From: Winslowiella iniecta
GTDB taxonomy: Bacteria; Pseudomonadota; Gammaproteobacteria; Enterobacterales; Enterobacteriaceae
NCBI RefSeq assembly: GCF_001267535.1
Contig: NZ_JRXE01000004.1
Span: 48,910-90,173, forward strand
Direction: 5' to 3'
DNA: 41,264 nt
The position numbers were made by a program, and so were the translations under genes. The notes under the pieces were generated by a model. It did not search any database and was not told the DNA's origin. It saw nothing but the letters and a program-made list of their open reading frames with translations. Of the stretch, positions 7,930 through 16,500 are shown one piece after another (position 1 is the stretch's first letter; each line of letters begins with the position of its first letter).

Positions 7930-9234
7930 TTGACTACACCAATGAAGAAAATTGTCATCGTAGGTGGTGGTGCCGGTGGACTGGAGCTGGCTACCCAGCT
8001 TGGTCACAAACTGGGCCGCAAGAACAAAGCCGAAATCACGCTGGTCGACCGTAACCACAGTCATCTGTGGAAGCCGTTGTTACATGAAGTTGCTACCGGT
8101 TCCCTGGACGAAGGCATTGATGCGCTGAGTTATCTGGCGCATGCGCGTAACCATCATTTCCAGTTTCAGCTGGGAACGGTGACCGACCTCAATCGTGAAA
8201 CCAAACATCTGCATCTCGCTGAAATTCGCGATGCGCAGGGCGAATTGCTGGTGCCGGCGCGCGAGCTGGCTTATGACACGCTGGTGATGGCGCTGGGAAG
8301 TACCTCTAATGACTTTGGTACACCGGGTGTGAAAGACCACTGCATCTTCCTCGACAACCCGCACCAGGCGCGTCGTTTCCATAATGAAATGCTGAACCTG
8401 TTCCTGAAATTCTCCTCGAATGAAGGCGTACGGGAGAAGGTCAATATCGCTATCGTGGGTGGCGGTGCGACCGGAGTGGAACTGTCTGCCGAATTGCACA
8501 ATGCGGTGAAACAGCTGCATAGCTATGGCTATAAAGGGCTGGATAATCAGGCACTAAATGTCACGCTGGTTGAAGCGGGTGAGCGTATTCTGCCGGCGTT
8601 ACCGCCGCGTATCTCGACCGCCGCCCATCAGGAGCTGACCAAGCTTGGCGTGCGCGTGTTGACGCAAACCATGGTGACCAGCGCCGATGCCAAAGGGCTG
8701 AACACCAAATCCGGTGAGTTTATTGAAGCGGATTTGATGGTATGGGCGGCCGGTATTAAGGCGCCAGATTTTATGAAAGATTTGGGGGGGCTGGAAACTA
8801 ACCGCATCAATCAGCTCGTCGTCAGCGAAACCTTACAAACCACGCGTGATGAAAATATCTATGCCATCGGTGACTGCGCTTCCTGCGCACTGCCGGGCGG
8901 CGGTTTTGTGCCGCCACGCGCACAGTCTGCGCATCAGATGGCATCCCGTGCGCTGGAAAATATTCTGGCGCAGATGAAAGGGCAGACGCTGAAACCTTAC
9001 GTCTATAAAGACCACGGTTCACTGGTTTCGCTCTCCCGTTTCAGTACCGTTGGCAGTCTGATGGGTAATCTTATGCGTGGCTCAATGATGGTGGAAGGGC
9101 GCATTGCCCGTTTCGTCTATATCTCGCTGTATCGTATGCACCAGATTGCGCTGCACGGTTATTTTAAAACCGGCCTGATGATGCTGGTGGGCAGTATTAA
9201 CCGGGTGATTCGTCCGCGGCTGAAACTGCACTAA
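7930..9234 (+). CDS. ndh: NADH dehydrogenase type II (NDH-2)
   Basis: This peripheral inner-membrane flavoprotein passes electrons from NADH to quinone without pumping protons. Its 434 residues equal the E. coli length. The FAD site [11 protein letters not shown] is at the amino end, the NADH site [13 protein letters not shown] is near residue 175, and YAIGDCA near residue 315 is the second FAD contact. The carboxyl end [25 protein letters not shown] (given in parts) is the amphipathic membrane anchor region. The start is TTG, as in E. coli ndh, with a strong GGAGGT before it. An FNR-like site at the promoter predicts repression without oxygen, when the proton-pumping enzyme is preferred. Confidence 0.97.
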   Translation: MTTPMKKIVIVGGGAGGLELATQLGHKLGRKNKAEITLVDRNHSHLWKPLLHEVATGSLDEGIDALSYLAHARNHHFQFQLGTVTDLNRETKHLHLAEIRDAQGELLVPARELAYDTLVMALGSTSNDFGTPGVKDHCIFLDNPHQARRFHNEMLNLFLKFSSNEGVREKVNIAIVGGGATGVELSAELHNAVKQLHSYGYKGLDNQALNVTLVEAGERILPALPPRISTAAHQELTKLGVRVLTQTMVTSADAKGLNTKSGEFIEADLMVWAAGIKAPDFMKDLGGLETNRINQLVVSETLQTTRDENIYAIGDCASCALPGGGFVPPRAQSAHQMASRALENILAQMKGQTLKPYVYKDHGSLVSLSRFSTVGSLMGNLMRGSMMVEGRIARFVYISLYRMHQIALHGYFKTGLMMLVGSINRVIRPRLKLH

Positions 9235-9240
9235 GCAATA

Positions 9241-9260
9241 TGGCGGGGGCCCTCCCGCCA
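9241..9260 (+). terminator. Hairpin after ndh
   Basis: TGGCGGG (9241-9247) pairs with CCCGCCA (9254-9260) directly after the ndh stop. The stem is very GC-rich but no T-run follows, so it is a possible rather than a clear terminator. Confidence 0.5.
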
Positions 9261-9332
9261 TTCCAGCCGGTTATTAATCCTTTTTCACGCTTTATCTCCT
9301 GTCCTGCTCCCGTTTATTTCCGTCATTCCTTC

Positions 9333-9347
9333 CAGGAACACTCCTAA
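9333..9347. promoter_or_regulatory. RcsB-box-like element upstream of ycfJ
   Basis: CAGGAACACTCCTAA contains the inverted AGGA/TCCT halves seen in many RcsB boxes. I recall ycfJ as an envelope-stress gene of the Rcs regulon in E. coli. The match is loose and no promoter was defined next to it. Confidence 0.25.
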
Positions 9348-9516
9348 AAGACTTTCCTGAATACTTTCGTCCATTTATCTGATTGTTCGATTGCCCCACC
9401 TTCTGCAAAATCCATTGCAAGTACCACGGCGCGTCGCGCACGCCGAGTCGGCCAAAATTGCAAGGGAACGCGCAATGGCAAAACAATGCGCGGTAACAAT
9501 GTCAGGAGGATTTCCT

Positions 9517-10056
9517 GTGAATAAATCAATGTTGGCGGGTATTGGTATCGGTGTTGCAGCTGCGCTGGGTGTTGCTGCGGTCGCCGGAATGAATATGTTT
9601 GACAGTGGCCCGCAATATGCTCAGGTGCTCTCGGCAACGCCGATTAAAGAAACCATTAAGAATCCGCGTCAGGAGTGCCGCAACGTCACCTTAACGCATC
9701 GTCGTCCGGTACAGGATGAAAACCGCATTGCCGGTTCGGTGCTGGGTGCCGTCGCAGGTGGCGTATTGGGACATCAGTTCGGCGGTGGACGTGGCCGCGA
9801 TGTTGCCACGGTTGCAGGCGCACTGGCCGGTGGCTACGGCGGTAATCAGGTACAGGGCGCTCTGCAGGAGCGTGACACCTATACCACCACTGAGCAGCGC
9901 TGCAAAACGGTCTACGATAAGCATGATAAAATGCTCGGTTACGACGTAACCTATAAAATTGGTGATCAGCAGGGCAAGGTGCGGATGGAAAACGACCCGG
10001 GAACCCGCATTCCGCTGGATAATAAAGGCCAGCTGGTGCTGAATAATAAGGCGTAA
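9517..10056 (+). CDS. ycfJ: YcfJ family glycine-zipper envelope protein
   Basis: This is a predicted 179-residue envelope protein, the same length as E. coli YcfJ. The hydrophobic amino end MLAGIGIGVAAALGVAAV is a signal or anchor helix. A Gly-rich segment (GSVLGAVAGGVLGHQFGGG and on to about residue 115) is a glycine-zipper 2TM-like domain (as in SlyB and OsmB-type lipoproteins). Two cysteines (in QECRN and QRCKTVYD) could form a disulfide. The frame is open further upstream, but the GTG at 9517 with AGGAGGA in front gives exactly the family's start. The function is unknown; these proteins are usually linked to envelope stress. Confidence 0.93.
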   Translation: MNKSMLAGIGIGVAAALGVAAVAGMNMFDSGPQYAQVLSATPIKETIKNPRQECRNVTLTHRRPVQDENRIAGSVLGAVAGGVLGHQFGGGRGRDVATVAGALAGGYGGNQVQGALQERDTYTTTEQRCKTVYDKHDKMLGYDVTYKIGDQQGKVRMENDPGTRIPLDNKGQLVLNNKA

Positions 10057-10090
10057 ACTGGCGCTTAACCGTGCTGGTTGAGTCTGATTA

Positions 10091-10126
10091 AAATCCGTAA
10101 ACGTGTTGGCGTTTACGGATTTTTTT
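10091..10126 (+). terminator. Rho-independent terminator after ycfJ
   Basis: A 13-bp perfect stem (10091-10103 with 10110-10122) closes a 6-base loop and runs into a T-run ending at 10126. Confidence 0.92.
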
Positions 10127-10187
10127 ATGGGGAATGGGCTGAGTGAGTTGTGGGTTAAGATCGCGGTGCACTGAGGTCAGTGAACGA

Positions 10188-10226
10188 TGCCGAAATCCTG
10201 CTTATAAGTTCAACAGGATTTCGGCA
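10188..10226. repeat. 13-bp perfect inverted repeat downstream of the cold-shock-domain gene
   Basis: TGCCGAAATCCTG (10188-10200) and its exact complement (10214-10226) are separated by 13 bases. It lies 20 bases beyond the stop of the minus-strand gene, so it may be that gene's transcript end, although no T-run follows on the minus strand. It could also be a dispersed palindromic element. Confidence 0.6.
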
Positions 10227-10246
10227 CAGGGTCAGTCCAAATGATT

Positions 10247-10723
10247 TCAGACCTTAAGCAGTTTCACCGTGGCATCCACATCTATCTCATCTTCCGAGAA
10301 GATTAACGTCGTTCCCTGGAAGGTGGTGATCGCCAGTTTTTTCAACGAGCGCATTTCACCCGGCTGAGCGGAAGATTTCGGCCTGATACTACTCATCAGT
10401 ATACCCACAGACAGCACCGTATTTTCTTTATCAATACGGGTATCGGCAGGCACTTCTTCACTGTAAACCAGGTAAGACTTGATCGACGTGAGCTTAAGGC
10501 GCTCGCCCGCGATATAGATGTATTTGCTTTCCGGTGCGACTTTCACGGCATACGCTGACAAACCCTTGTTATTCGTGGTGGGTTCGAAAGTTACCGCGGC
10601 ATCTTTCTTAATCAACTCAGGGTTGGCAACCTTAATCACATGAAAATAACGGTTATCACCGTTTTCATCTTTGATAAATCCAAAACCTTTATCTTGAAAC
10701 CAGGTTGTGATCGTTCCGTTCAT
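10247..10723 (-). CDS. Cold-shock-domain protein with extra C-terminal domain
   Basis: This is a 158-residue predicted nucleic-acid-binding protein. The first 60 residues form a cold-shock domain: MNGTITTWFQDKGFGFIKDE carries the RNP1-like KGFGFI (12-17), and YFHV (27-30) stands for RNP2. About 90 further residues follow, beginning near IYIAGERLKL, which I do not recognise; they look beta-rich and end VDATVKLLKV. Ordinary Csp proteins are near 70 residues, so this is a two-part protein. An ATG six bases earlier (10729) is possible, but AGGCGG is better spaced for 10723. It is a lone gene between ycfJ and the mesXD pair, in a place where E. coli has other genes. An RNA-chaperone-like role is inference. 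Confidence 0.75.
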   Translation of the reverse strand: MNGTITTWFQDKGFGFIKDENGDNRYFHVIKVANPELIKKDAAVTFEPTTNNKGLSAYAVKVAPESKYIYIAGERLKLTSIKSYLVYSEEVPADTRIDKENTVLSVGILMSSIRPKSSAQPGEMRSLKKLAITTFQGTTLIFSEDEIDVDATVKLLKV

Positions 10724-10729
10724 CGCCAT

Positions 10730-11174
10730 TACCGCCTGTTTAATCGTTTATCTACTGAATTTTTGCAGCGCGCAGTGTAAAACACATTGCCTGCGCAGAC
10801 TACGTCTTTGGCTTAAGTCTGGACGATAAATTTCTGGTTGGCGAGTGGGCGGCAGGCCAGGGGCGGGTGGAGAAGCCGGAGAGTGCTGCGATTTAAGCGC
10901 GGCTGAAGATCGCGGGGATGGGCAAGGGGGCCGTGAATCCTGTGGGGCAGGGACTGCTGCAACAATGCTGGCCCTGCACCAGATCATGAATATGACTCAT
11001 GCTGTAATGAAATTAAATCACTTTTACTCAATCAATGACTCTGGCATAAAGTATGCACAGCTATTCGCTCCAGACATTATGAAGACGACTGAATAAGAAA
11101 ACCAGAAGAGAAAATGCTGAAAAAGCAAGAAATTAATTCGGGTTTTATATCAGAAATTAGGATGCCAGATCGCG
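10730..11174. other. Intergenic region between the cold-shock-domain gene and mesX
   Basis: This 445-base gap changes composition sharply: a G-rich patch (10838-10952) is followed by AT-rich sequence up to mesX. It must hold divergent promoters, but I cannot define clear -35/-10 pairs. Short open frames inside it have unconvincing composition and were not called. A single MetJ-box-like octamer (AGACGACT, 11083-11090) has no tandem partner. Confidence 0.6.
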
Positions 11175-12158
11175 ATGAATAAAGAATTTACATTTACTAT
11201 CAAAAGCATTTCTTTCGATGAGAATTATAACCCCTCCGAAAATACGCGTATCACTACCAACTTTGCTAATTTGGCAAGAGGTGAGAAACGCCAGGATAAC
11301 TTGCGCAACACCCTGGTGATGATTGACAATCGTTTCAATTCATTGGCACATTGGGATAATCCCAAGGCAGATCGCTATTCTGTCGAGCTTGAAATCATTA
11401 CTGCTCAGTTGAATATTAGTCTTGAAGGTAAGGCCGATACCTTCCCAGTGATTGAAATATTGAAAACAAATATCGTTGATAAAAAGACCAATGAACGCTT
11501 TGAAGGCATTTTAGGAAATAATTTTTCCTCTTATGTGCGAGATTATGATTTTAGCGTTTCACTGCCAGAGCACAATAAGAATCAATCTGAATTTAGCCTT
11601 CCGGGTAATTTTGGTGAATTACATGGAAATATCTTTAAAAACTTCGTTAACTCAGATGTTTATAAAGAAAACTTTAATAAAAAGCCCGTTATATGCTTAA
11701 GTGTTTCAAGTAAAAACACCTATTATCGTACGGGGAATCAACATCCGGTTTTAGGTATCGAATATCAGCAGGATGAGCTTTCTTTGACTGATGAATATTT
11801 CGCAAAAATGGGATTGCGGGTTCGCTACTTTATGCCTGAGAACAGTGTTGCGCCATTGGCTTTTTATTTTACTGGCGACTTACTCACTGATTACACTAAT
11901 CTTGAGCTGATTAGTACCATCAGTACGATGGAGACTTTTCAAAAGATTTACCGACCTGAGATTTACAATGCTAATTCCCCAGCAGGAAAACAGTATCAAC
12001 CAAGCTTGAATTACCAGGATTATTCATTAACTCGAATTGTTTATGATCGAGAAGAACGTAGCCAGTTGGCTATTGAGCAGGGGAAGTTTACTGAGGAATA
12101 TTTCATTAAACCCTACCAAACTGTTCTTGAACAATGGTCTGCTAATTCCGTTCTTTGA
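11175..12158 (+). CDS. mesX: DUF1852 protein MesX, partner of methionine synthase MesD
   Basis: This is a 327-residue protein of the DUF1852 family, named MesX from work on folate-independent methionine synthases. In that work, as I recall, MesX is needed together with MesD and activity depends on oxygen; it was suggested to be an oxygenase that helps supply the methyl group. Visible family features are ITTNFANLARGEKRQDNLRN near residues 26-45 and the conserved RDYDFSVSLPEHN and KTLGIEYQQDELS-like (here HPVLGIEYQQDELS) stretches. No signal peptide or membrane helix is seen. It is followed after 27 bases by mesD. The gene is clearly richer in A+T than its neighbours, which suggests horizontal acquisition. 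AGGA lies rather far (about 12 bases) before the ATG. Confidence 0.85.
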   Translation: MNKEFTFTIKSISFDENYNPSENTRITTNFANLARGEKRQDNLRNTLVMIDNRFNSLAHWDNPKADRYSVELEIITAQLNISLEGKADTFPVIEILKTNIVDKKTNERFEGILGNNFSSYVRDYDFSVSLPEHNKNQSEFSLPGNFGELHGNIFKNFVNSDVYKENFNKKPVICLSVSSKNTYYRTGNQHPVLGIEYQQDELSLTDEYFAKMGLRVRYFMPENSVAPLAFYFTGDLLTDYTNLELISTISTMETFQKIYRPEIYNANSPAGKQYQPSLNYQDYSLTRIVYDREERSQLAIEQGKFTEEYFIKPYQTVLEQWSANSVL

Positions 12159-12185
12159 TTAACCAAAAATACAAGGTCATCTATT

Positions 12186-13217
12186 ATGAAAAAATTATTA
12201 CCTACTTCGACTGCTGGCAGCTTACCTAAGCCCTCCTGGCTTGCGCAACCTGAAACGCTTTGGTCACCCTGGAAATTGCAAGGTCGGGAATTAATTGACG
12301 GCAAACAAGATGCTCTACGTTTGTGCCTGGAAGATCAACAACTGGCAGGTATTGATATTGTCAGTGATGGCGAGCAAACGCGTCAACATTTTGTCACGAC
12401 GTTTATTGAGCACCTCAGCGGAGTTGATTTCGAGAAACGTGAGACGGTTAAAATTCGTAATCGCTACGAAGCGAGTGTGCCGACAGTCGTTGGCCCTGTG
12501 AGTCGCCAAAAACCGGTTTTTGTTGAGGATGCCAGGTTTTTACGCCAGCAAACCACGCAACCTATTAAATGGGCCTTACCAGGGCCGATGACTATGATAG
12601 ATACGCTCTATGATAACCACTATAAAAGTCGCGAAAAACTCGCCTGGGAATTCGCTAAAATTCTTAATGAAGAAGCCAAAGAATTAGAGGCTGTGGGTGT
12701 TGATATTATCCAATTTGATGAGCCAGCCTTTAATGTGTTCTTTGATGAAGTGAATGATTGGGGAATTGCCACTTTAGAAAGAGCAATTGAAGGGCTTAAA
12801 TGTGAAACTGCTGTACACATTTGCTACGGCTATGGCATCAAAGCCAATACAGACTGGAAAAAAACGTTGGGGACAGAGTGGCGACAATATGAAGAGATCT
12901 TCCCCAAGCTGCAAAAATCTAATATCGATATCATTTCACTGGAATGTCAAAACTCGCATGTCCCAATGGAGCTAATGGAGCTCATTCGGGGTAAAAAGGT
13001 GATGGTTGGCGCCATTGACGTGGCAACCAATACCATCGAGACCCCAGAGGAAGTCGCCGCTACGCTTCGAAAAGCGCTGCAATTTGTAGACGCCGACAAA
13101 CTCTATCCTTGCACCAATTGTGGTATGATTCCTTTACCTCGTGGAGTAGCAAGAGGCAAACTGGATGCTTTAAGCGCAGGCGCAGAAATCATTCGAAAAG
13201 AACTCCTGGCGAAATAA
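12186..13217 (+). CDS. mesD: Folate-independent methionine synthase MesD (MetE C-terminal-like)
   Basis: This 343-residue enzyme matches the catalytic carboxyl half of cobalamin-independent methionine synthase MetE and lacks the amino half that binds folate. The zinc and homocysteine ligands are all present: His211 and Cys213 in VHICYGYG, Glu253 in ISLECQNS and Cys312 in CTNCGMIP. LPTSTAGSLPKPSWL at the start is the usual MetE-family opening. Pairing with DUF1852 identifies it as MesD rather than MesA-C. The pair would methylate homocysteine using a methyl donor other than 5-methyl-tetrahydropteroyl-glutamate, with oxygen required. ATG follows AAGG. A hairpin (GGCGAA/TTCGCC, 13209-13225) straddles its stop codon. 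Confidence 0.87.
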   Translation: MKKLLPTSTAGSLPKPSWLAQPETLWSPWKLQGRELIDGKQDALRLCLEDQQLAGIDIVSDGEQTRQHFVTTFIEHLSGVDFEKRETVKIRNRYEASVPTVVGPVSRQKPVFVEDARFLRQQTTQPIKWALPGPMTMIDTLYDNHYKSREKLAWEFAKILNEEAKELEAVGVDIIQFDEPAFNVFFDEVNDWGIATLERAIEGLKCETAVHICYGYGIKANTDWKKTLGTEWRQYEEIFPKLQKSNIDIISLECQNSHVPMELMELIRGKKVMVGAIDVATNTIETPEEVAATLRKALQFVDADKLYPCTNCGMIPLPRGVARGKLDALSAGAEIIRKELLAK

Positions 13218-13247
13218 CTTCGCCAAATATTAGAAAATTTGAAGGGA

Positions 13248-13311
13248 ACTCAGTCCGGCTTGAGCGATCTGATCACTCGCCAAATATCCTTAACCACCAA
13301 CCGGACTGAGT
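13248..13311. repeat. 11-bp inverted repeat after mesD
   Basis: ACTCAGTCCGG at 13248-13258 and CCGGACTGAGT at 13301-13311 are exact complements, 42 bases apart. No T-run follows the second arm on either side, so a simple terminator is unlikely; the end of an inserted segment is one other possibility. Confidence 0.6.
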
Positions 13312-13503
13312 GATAATGAACATATTCAGCAACCGCACTTCCTGCCCGAGCGATTTCTCAGCTCCAACCGACATTAGCACTTCATCAGCTCATGGCCCTG
13401 TAAGAGAAATATCCATTCCAGCAGTAAGCTCCAGCAGGTTAGCGGCCATATCATTGGCCTGAAAATTCATAAATTCCTGGTCATGGGTTCTTACGCCGCC
13501 GGT

Positions 13504-13536
13504 TAAAAAAATGCCTGACTCTCCAGTCAGGCATTT
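13504..13536 (-). terminator. Rho-independent terminator of mfd
   Basis: On the minus strand a 10-bp stem (13534-13525 with 13520-13511) closes a 4-base loop and is followed by seven T's (A's at 13504-13510 on the plus strand). It lies 30 bases after the mfd stop. Confidence 0.92.
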
Positions 13537-13565
13537 ACTCATTAAGTCACGTCACCGACACCTTA

Positions 13566-16500
13566 TCAGGCCGCATTCTCCAGCAGCTGCCCCATAAAGT
13601 CGCGCACCCACTTCATCCGTAACTTACGCTCGCTAAGATCGCGGATAAACTTCAGCCGCGTCGGGCCATCCAGCCGCCAGTGCTGCGGCTCTTTTTGCAG
13701 CAGGCCAATCAGCCAGCCGGGATCGACTTTGTTCTTCTCAGCGAATTCGATAAAGCCGCCTTTTTCATTGCCTTCGATACGGCGCACGCCCAGCTTCTGC
13801 GCGGTTAAACGCAATCCGGCGATATCCAGCAGGTTACGCGCTGCATCCGGCAGCAGACCGAAACGATCGATCAGTTCAACTTTCAGGTCTTCCAGCTCGC
13901 CGTCAGTCTGGGCGCTGGCAATCCGTTTGTAGAATGACAGGCGGGTATTCACGTCCGGAATAAAATCGTCCGGCAACAGCGATGGCATCCGCAGTTCGAT
14001 GTCTGTCTGGCTGCTGGTCAGATCTTCAAGCGACGGTTCGCGACCCTCTTTCAGCGCATCAACCGCATTTTCCAGCAGTTCCATATACAGTGAGAAACCA
14101 ATGGTTTCCATCTGGCCACTCTGATCTTCGCCCAGCAATTCACCGGCACCGCGAATCTCCAGATCGTGGGTCGCCAGCGCAAATCCGGCACCCAGGTCTT
14201 CCAGTGAGGCAATCGCTTCCAGACGCTTGTGCGCATCGGTGGTCATCGCTTTCGGATGTGGCGTCAGCAGCCAGGCATAAGCCTGGTGATGCGAACGACC
14301 GACGCGACCGCGTAACTGGTGCAGCTGCGCCAGGCCGAAGTGGTCAGCACGCTCAATGATAATGGTATTGGCGGTGGCGATATCAATCCCGGTTTCAATG
14401 ATGGTGGTACACACCAGCACATTGAAACGCTGGTGATGGAAATCGTTCATTACCCGTTCCAGATCGCGCTCGCGCATCTGCCCGTGACCAATGGCAATAC
14501 GCGCTTCCGGCACCAGTTCCGCCAGCCGCTGCGAGGCTTTCTCAATGTTTTCAACATCGTTGTACAGGTAGTACACCTGGCCGCCACGCAAGATTTCACG
14601 CAGGATCGCTTCACGCACCACCAGGTCATCATATTCGCGCACAAAGGTTTTCACCGCCAGGCGGCGCGCCGGTGGGGTGGCGATAATCGACAGATCGCGC
14701 ATCCCGCTCATCGCCATATTCAGCGTGCGTGGAATCGGGGTGGCGGTCAGCGTCAGGATATCCACGTCAGCGCGCATCGCTTTAATGCGCTCTTTATGAC
14801 GCACACCGAAGCGGTGCTCTTCGTCGACAATCAGTAATCCGAGGTCGCGCCACTTGATTTCGCTTTGCAGCAATTTATGGGTGCCGATCAGAATATCAAT
14901 CTTGCCTTCGCGCGCTTGCTCAAGGATCTGCGCCTGCTCTTTCGCGGTACGGAAACGCGACAGCATCTCAATACGCACCGGCCAGTTGGCAAAGCGGTCG
15001 CGGAAGTTATCGTAATGCTGTTGCGCCAGCAGGGTGGTGGGCACCAGCACCGCCACCTGTTTATGGTTTTCAATCGCCAGGAAGGCGGCACGCATCGCCA
15101 CTTCGGTTTTACCAAAGCCAACGTCACCACACACCAGTCGATCCATTGCCAGCGGCTGACACATATCACTGAGTACCGCATTGATCGCCTGCGCCTGATC
15201 CGGCGTGGTGTCAAACGGGAAGCTTTCACAAAACAGCTGATACTGTTCGCGATCGTGTTTAAAGGCAAAGCCGGTTTTAGCGGCACGCTGTGCATAGATA
15301 TCCAGCAGTTCGGCGGCGACGTCTCGCACTTTCTCCGCCGCTTTCTGACGCGCGCGTGACCACGCATCGCTGCCGAGTTTGTGCAGCGGCGCATTTTCGT
15401 CGGCACCGCCAGCATATCGGCTGATCAGATGCAGTGAGGAGACCGGCACATACAGTTTGGCATCACCGGCATAGGCCAGCATCAGATATTCCGCTTTGAT
15501 ACCGCCGGTTTCCAGCGTGGTCATCCCTAAATAGCGACCGACACCGTGTTCCAGATGCACCACCGGCTGGCCTTCATGCAGCTCAGCGAGGTTGCGGATT
15601 AAAACGTCCGGGTTAATGGTGCGGCGGCTGTCCTGACGGCGGCGCGTTACGCGCTCACCCAACAAATCGCTTTCGCAGATCAGCGCACGCTGGCGCAGGC
15701 CATCAATAAAGCCGCGTTCGCTAGCACCAATAATCAGGTAGTGGCCCGGCTGGCTGGCCTCATCGAGGCGATGAAGGGTTTTCGGCAGCACTTTAATCCG
15801 TGCCAGGAGCTCTTGTAATGCTTCGCGGCGGCCTTCACTCTCGACCGAGAAGATTACCGCGCCGGTGAATGTCTCAAGAAAACGGCGCAAATTATCCAGC
15901 GGCGCTTTGGCCTGTGCCTGCACCGCCAGATCCGGTAACGTCTGGTAATCCAGATTGGTATTGGCGGCTTTAGCTGGCAACATCTCGTTGCTAAGCTGAA
16001 TCCGTGGCCAGTTCTTCAGCTCACTGAACAGCTGGTCGGTGCGTAACCACAGATTTTCCGGCGCTAACAGCGGGCGCATCGGGTCGACGCGGCGATTCTC
16101 ATAACGCGCATTAACATCCAGCCAGAAACGGTCAGCACTGCTTTCCAGATCGCCAGTATTCACCACCAGCGTATTATCTGGCAGATAGCTGAACAGCGGC
16201 GGCAGCGGCTGATCAAAGAACAGCGGTTGCCAGTATTCGATACCGGAAGGCAGCGTGCCTTTGCTGACTTGCTGATAGATATGTTCGGCTTCGCGCTTAA
16301 CGTCAAACTTCTCGCGCCACTGGCTGCGAAACAGTTCGATAGCCGCTTTATCGGTAGGAAATTCATGTGCCGGCAATAAATTAATCGCGTCGACTTCTTC
16401 CAGCGTGCGCTGTGAATCGACGTCGAAAATGCGCAGACTGTCGATTTCATCATCAAAGAAGTCAATACGATAAGGCTGATCGCTGCCCATCGGGTAGAGA

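Larger units (their letters stand above)
13218..13565. other. Intergenic region mesD / mfd with repeats and a broken coding-like frame
   Basis: This 348-base gap holds an 11-bp inverted repeat (13248-13258 with 13301-13311), a 10-base direct repeat (CGCCAAATAT at 13221-13230 and 13278-13287) and the mfd terminator. A minus-strand frame running from about 13509 down to 13276 has protein-like composition but one in-frame TGA (13390-13392) and no sure start. No complete gene is supported. Confidence 0.6.

Noticed and set aside
11083-11090. MetJ box before mesX (AGACGACT)
   Set aside because: A single seven-of-eight octamer without an adjacent second box; MetJ needs at least two in tandem.
10748-11096. 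Two short overlapping frames, one on each strand, in the G-rich gap
   Set aside because: Pro/Arg/Ser-heavy or patchy composition and no ribosome site; they reflect the G-rich patch.
13317-13462. Plus-strand short frame after mesD
   Set aside because: Ser-rich composition, no ribosome site; the opposite frame is more protein-like.
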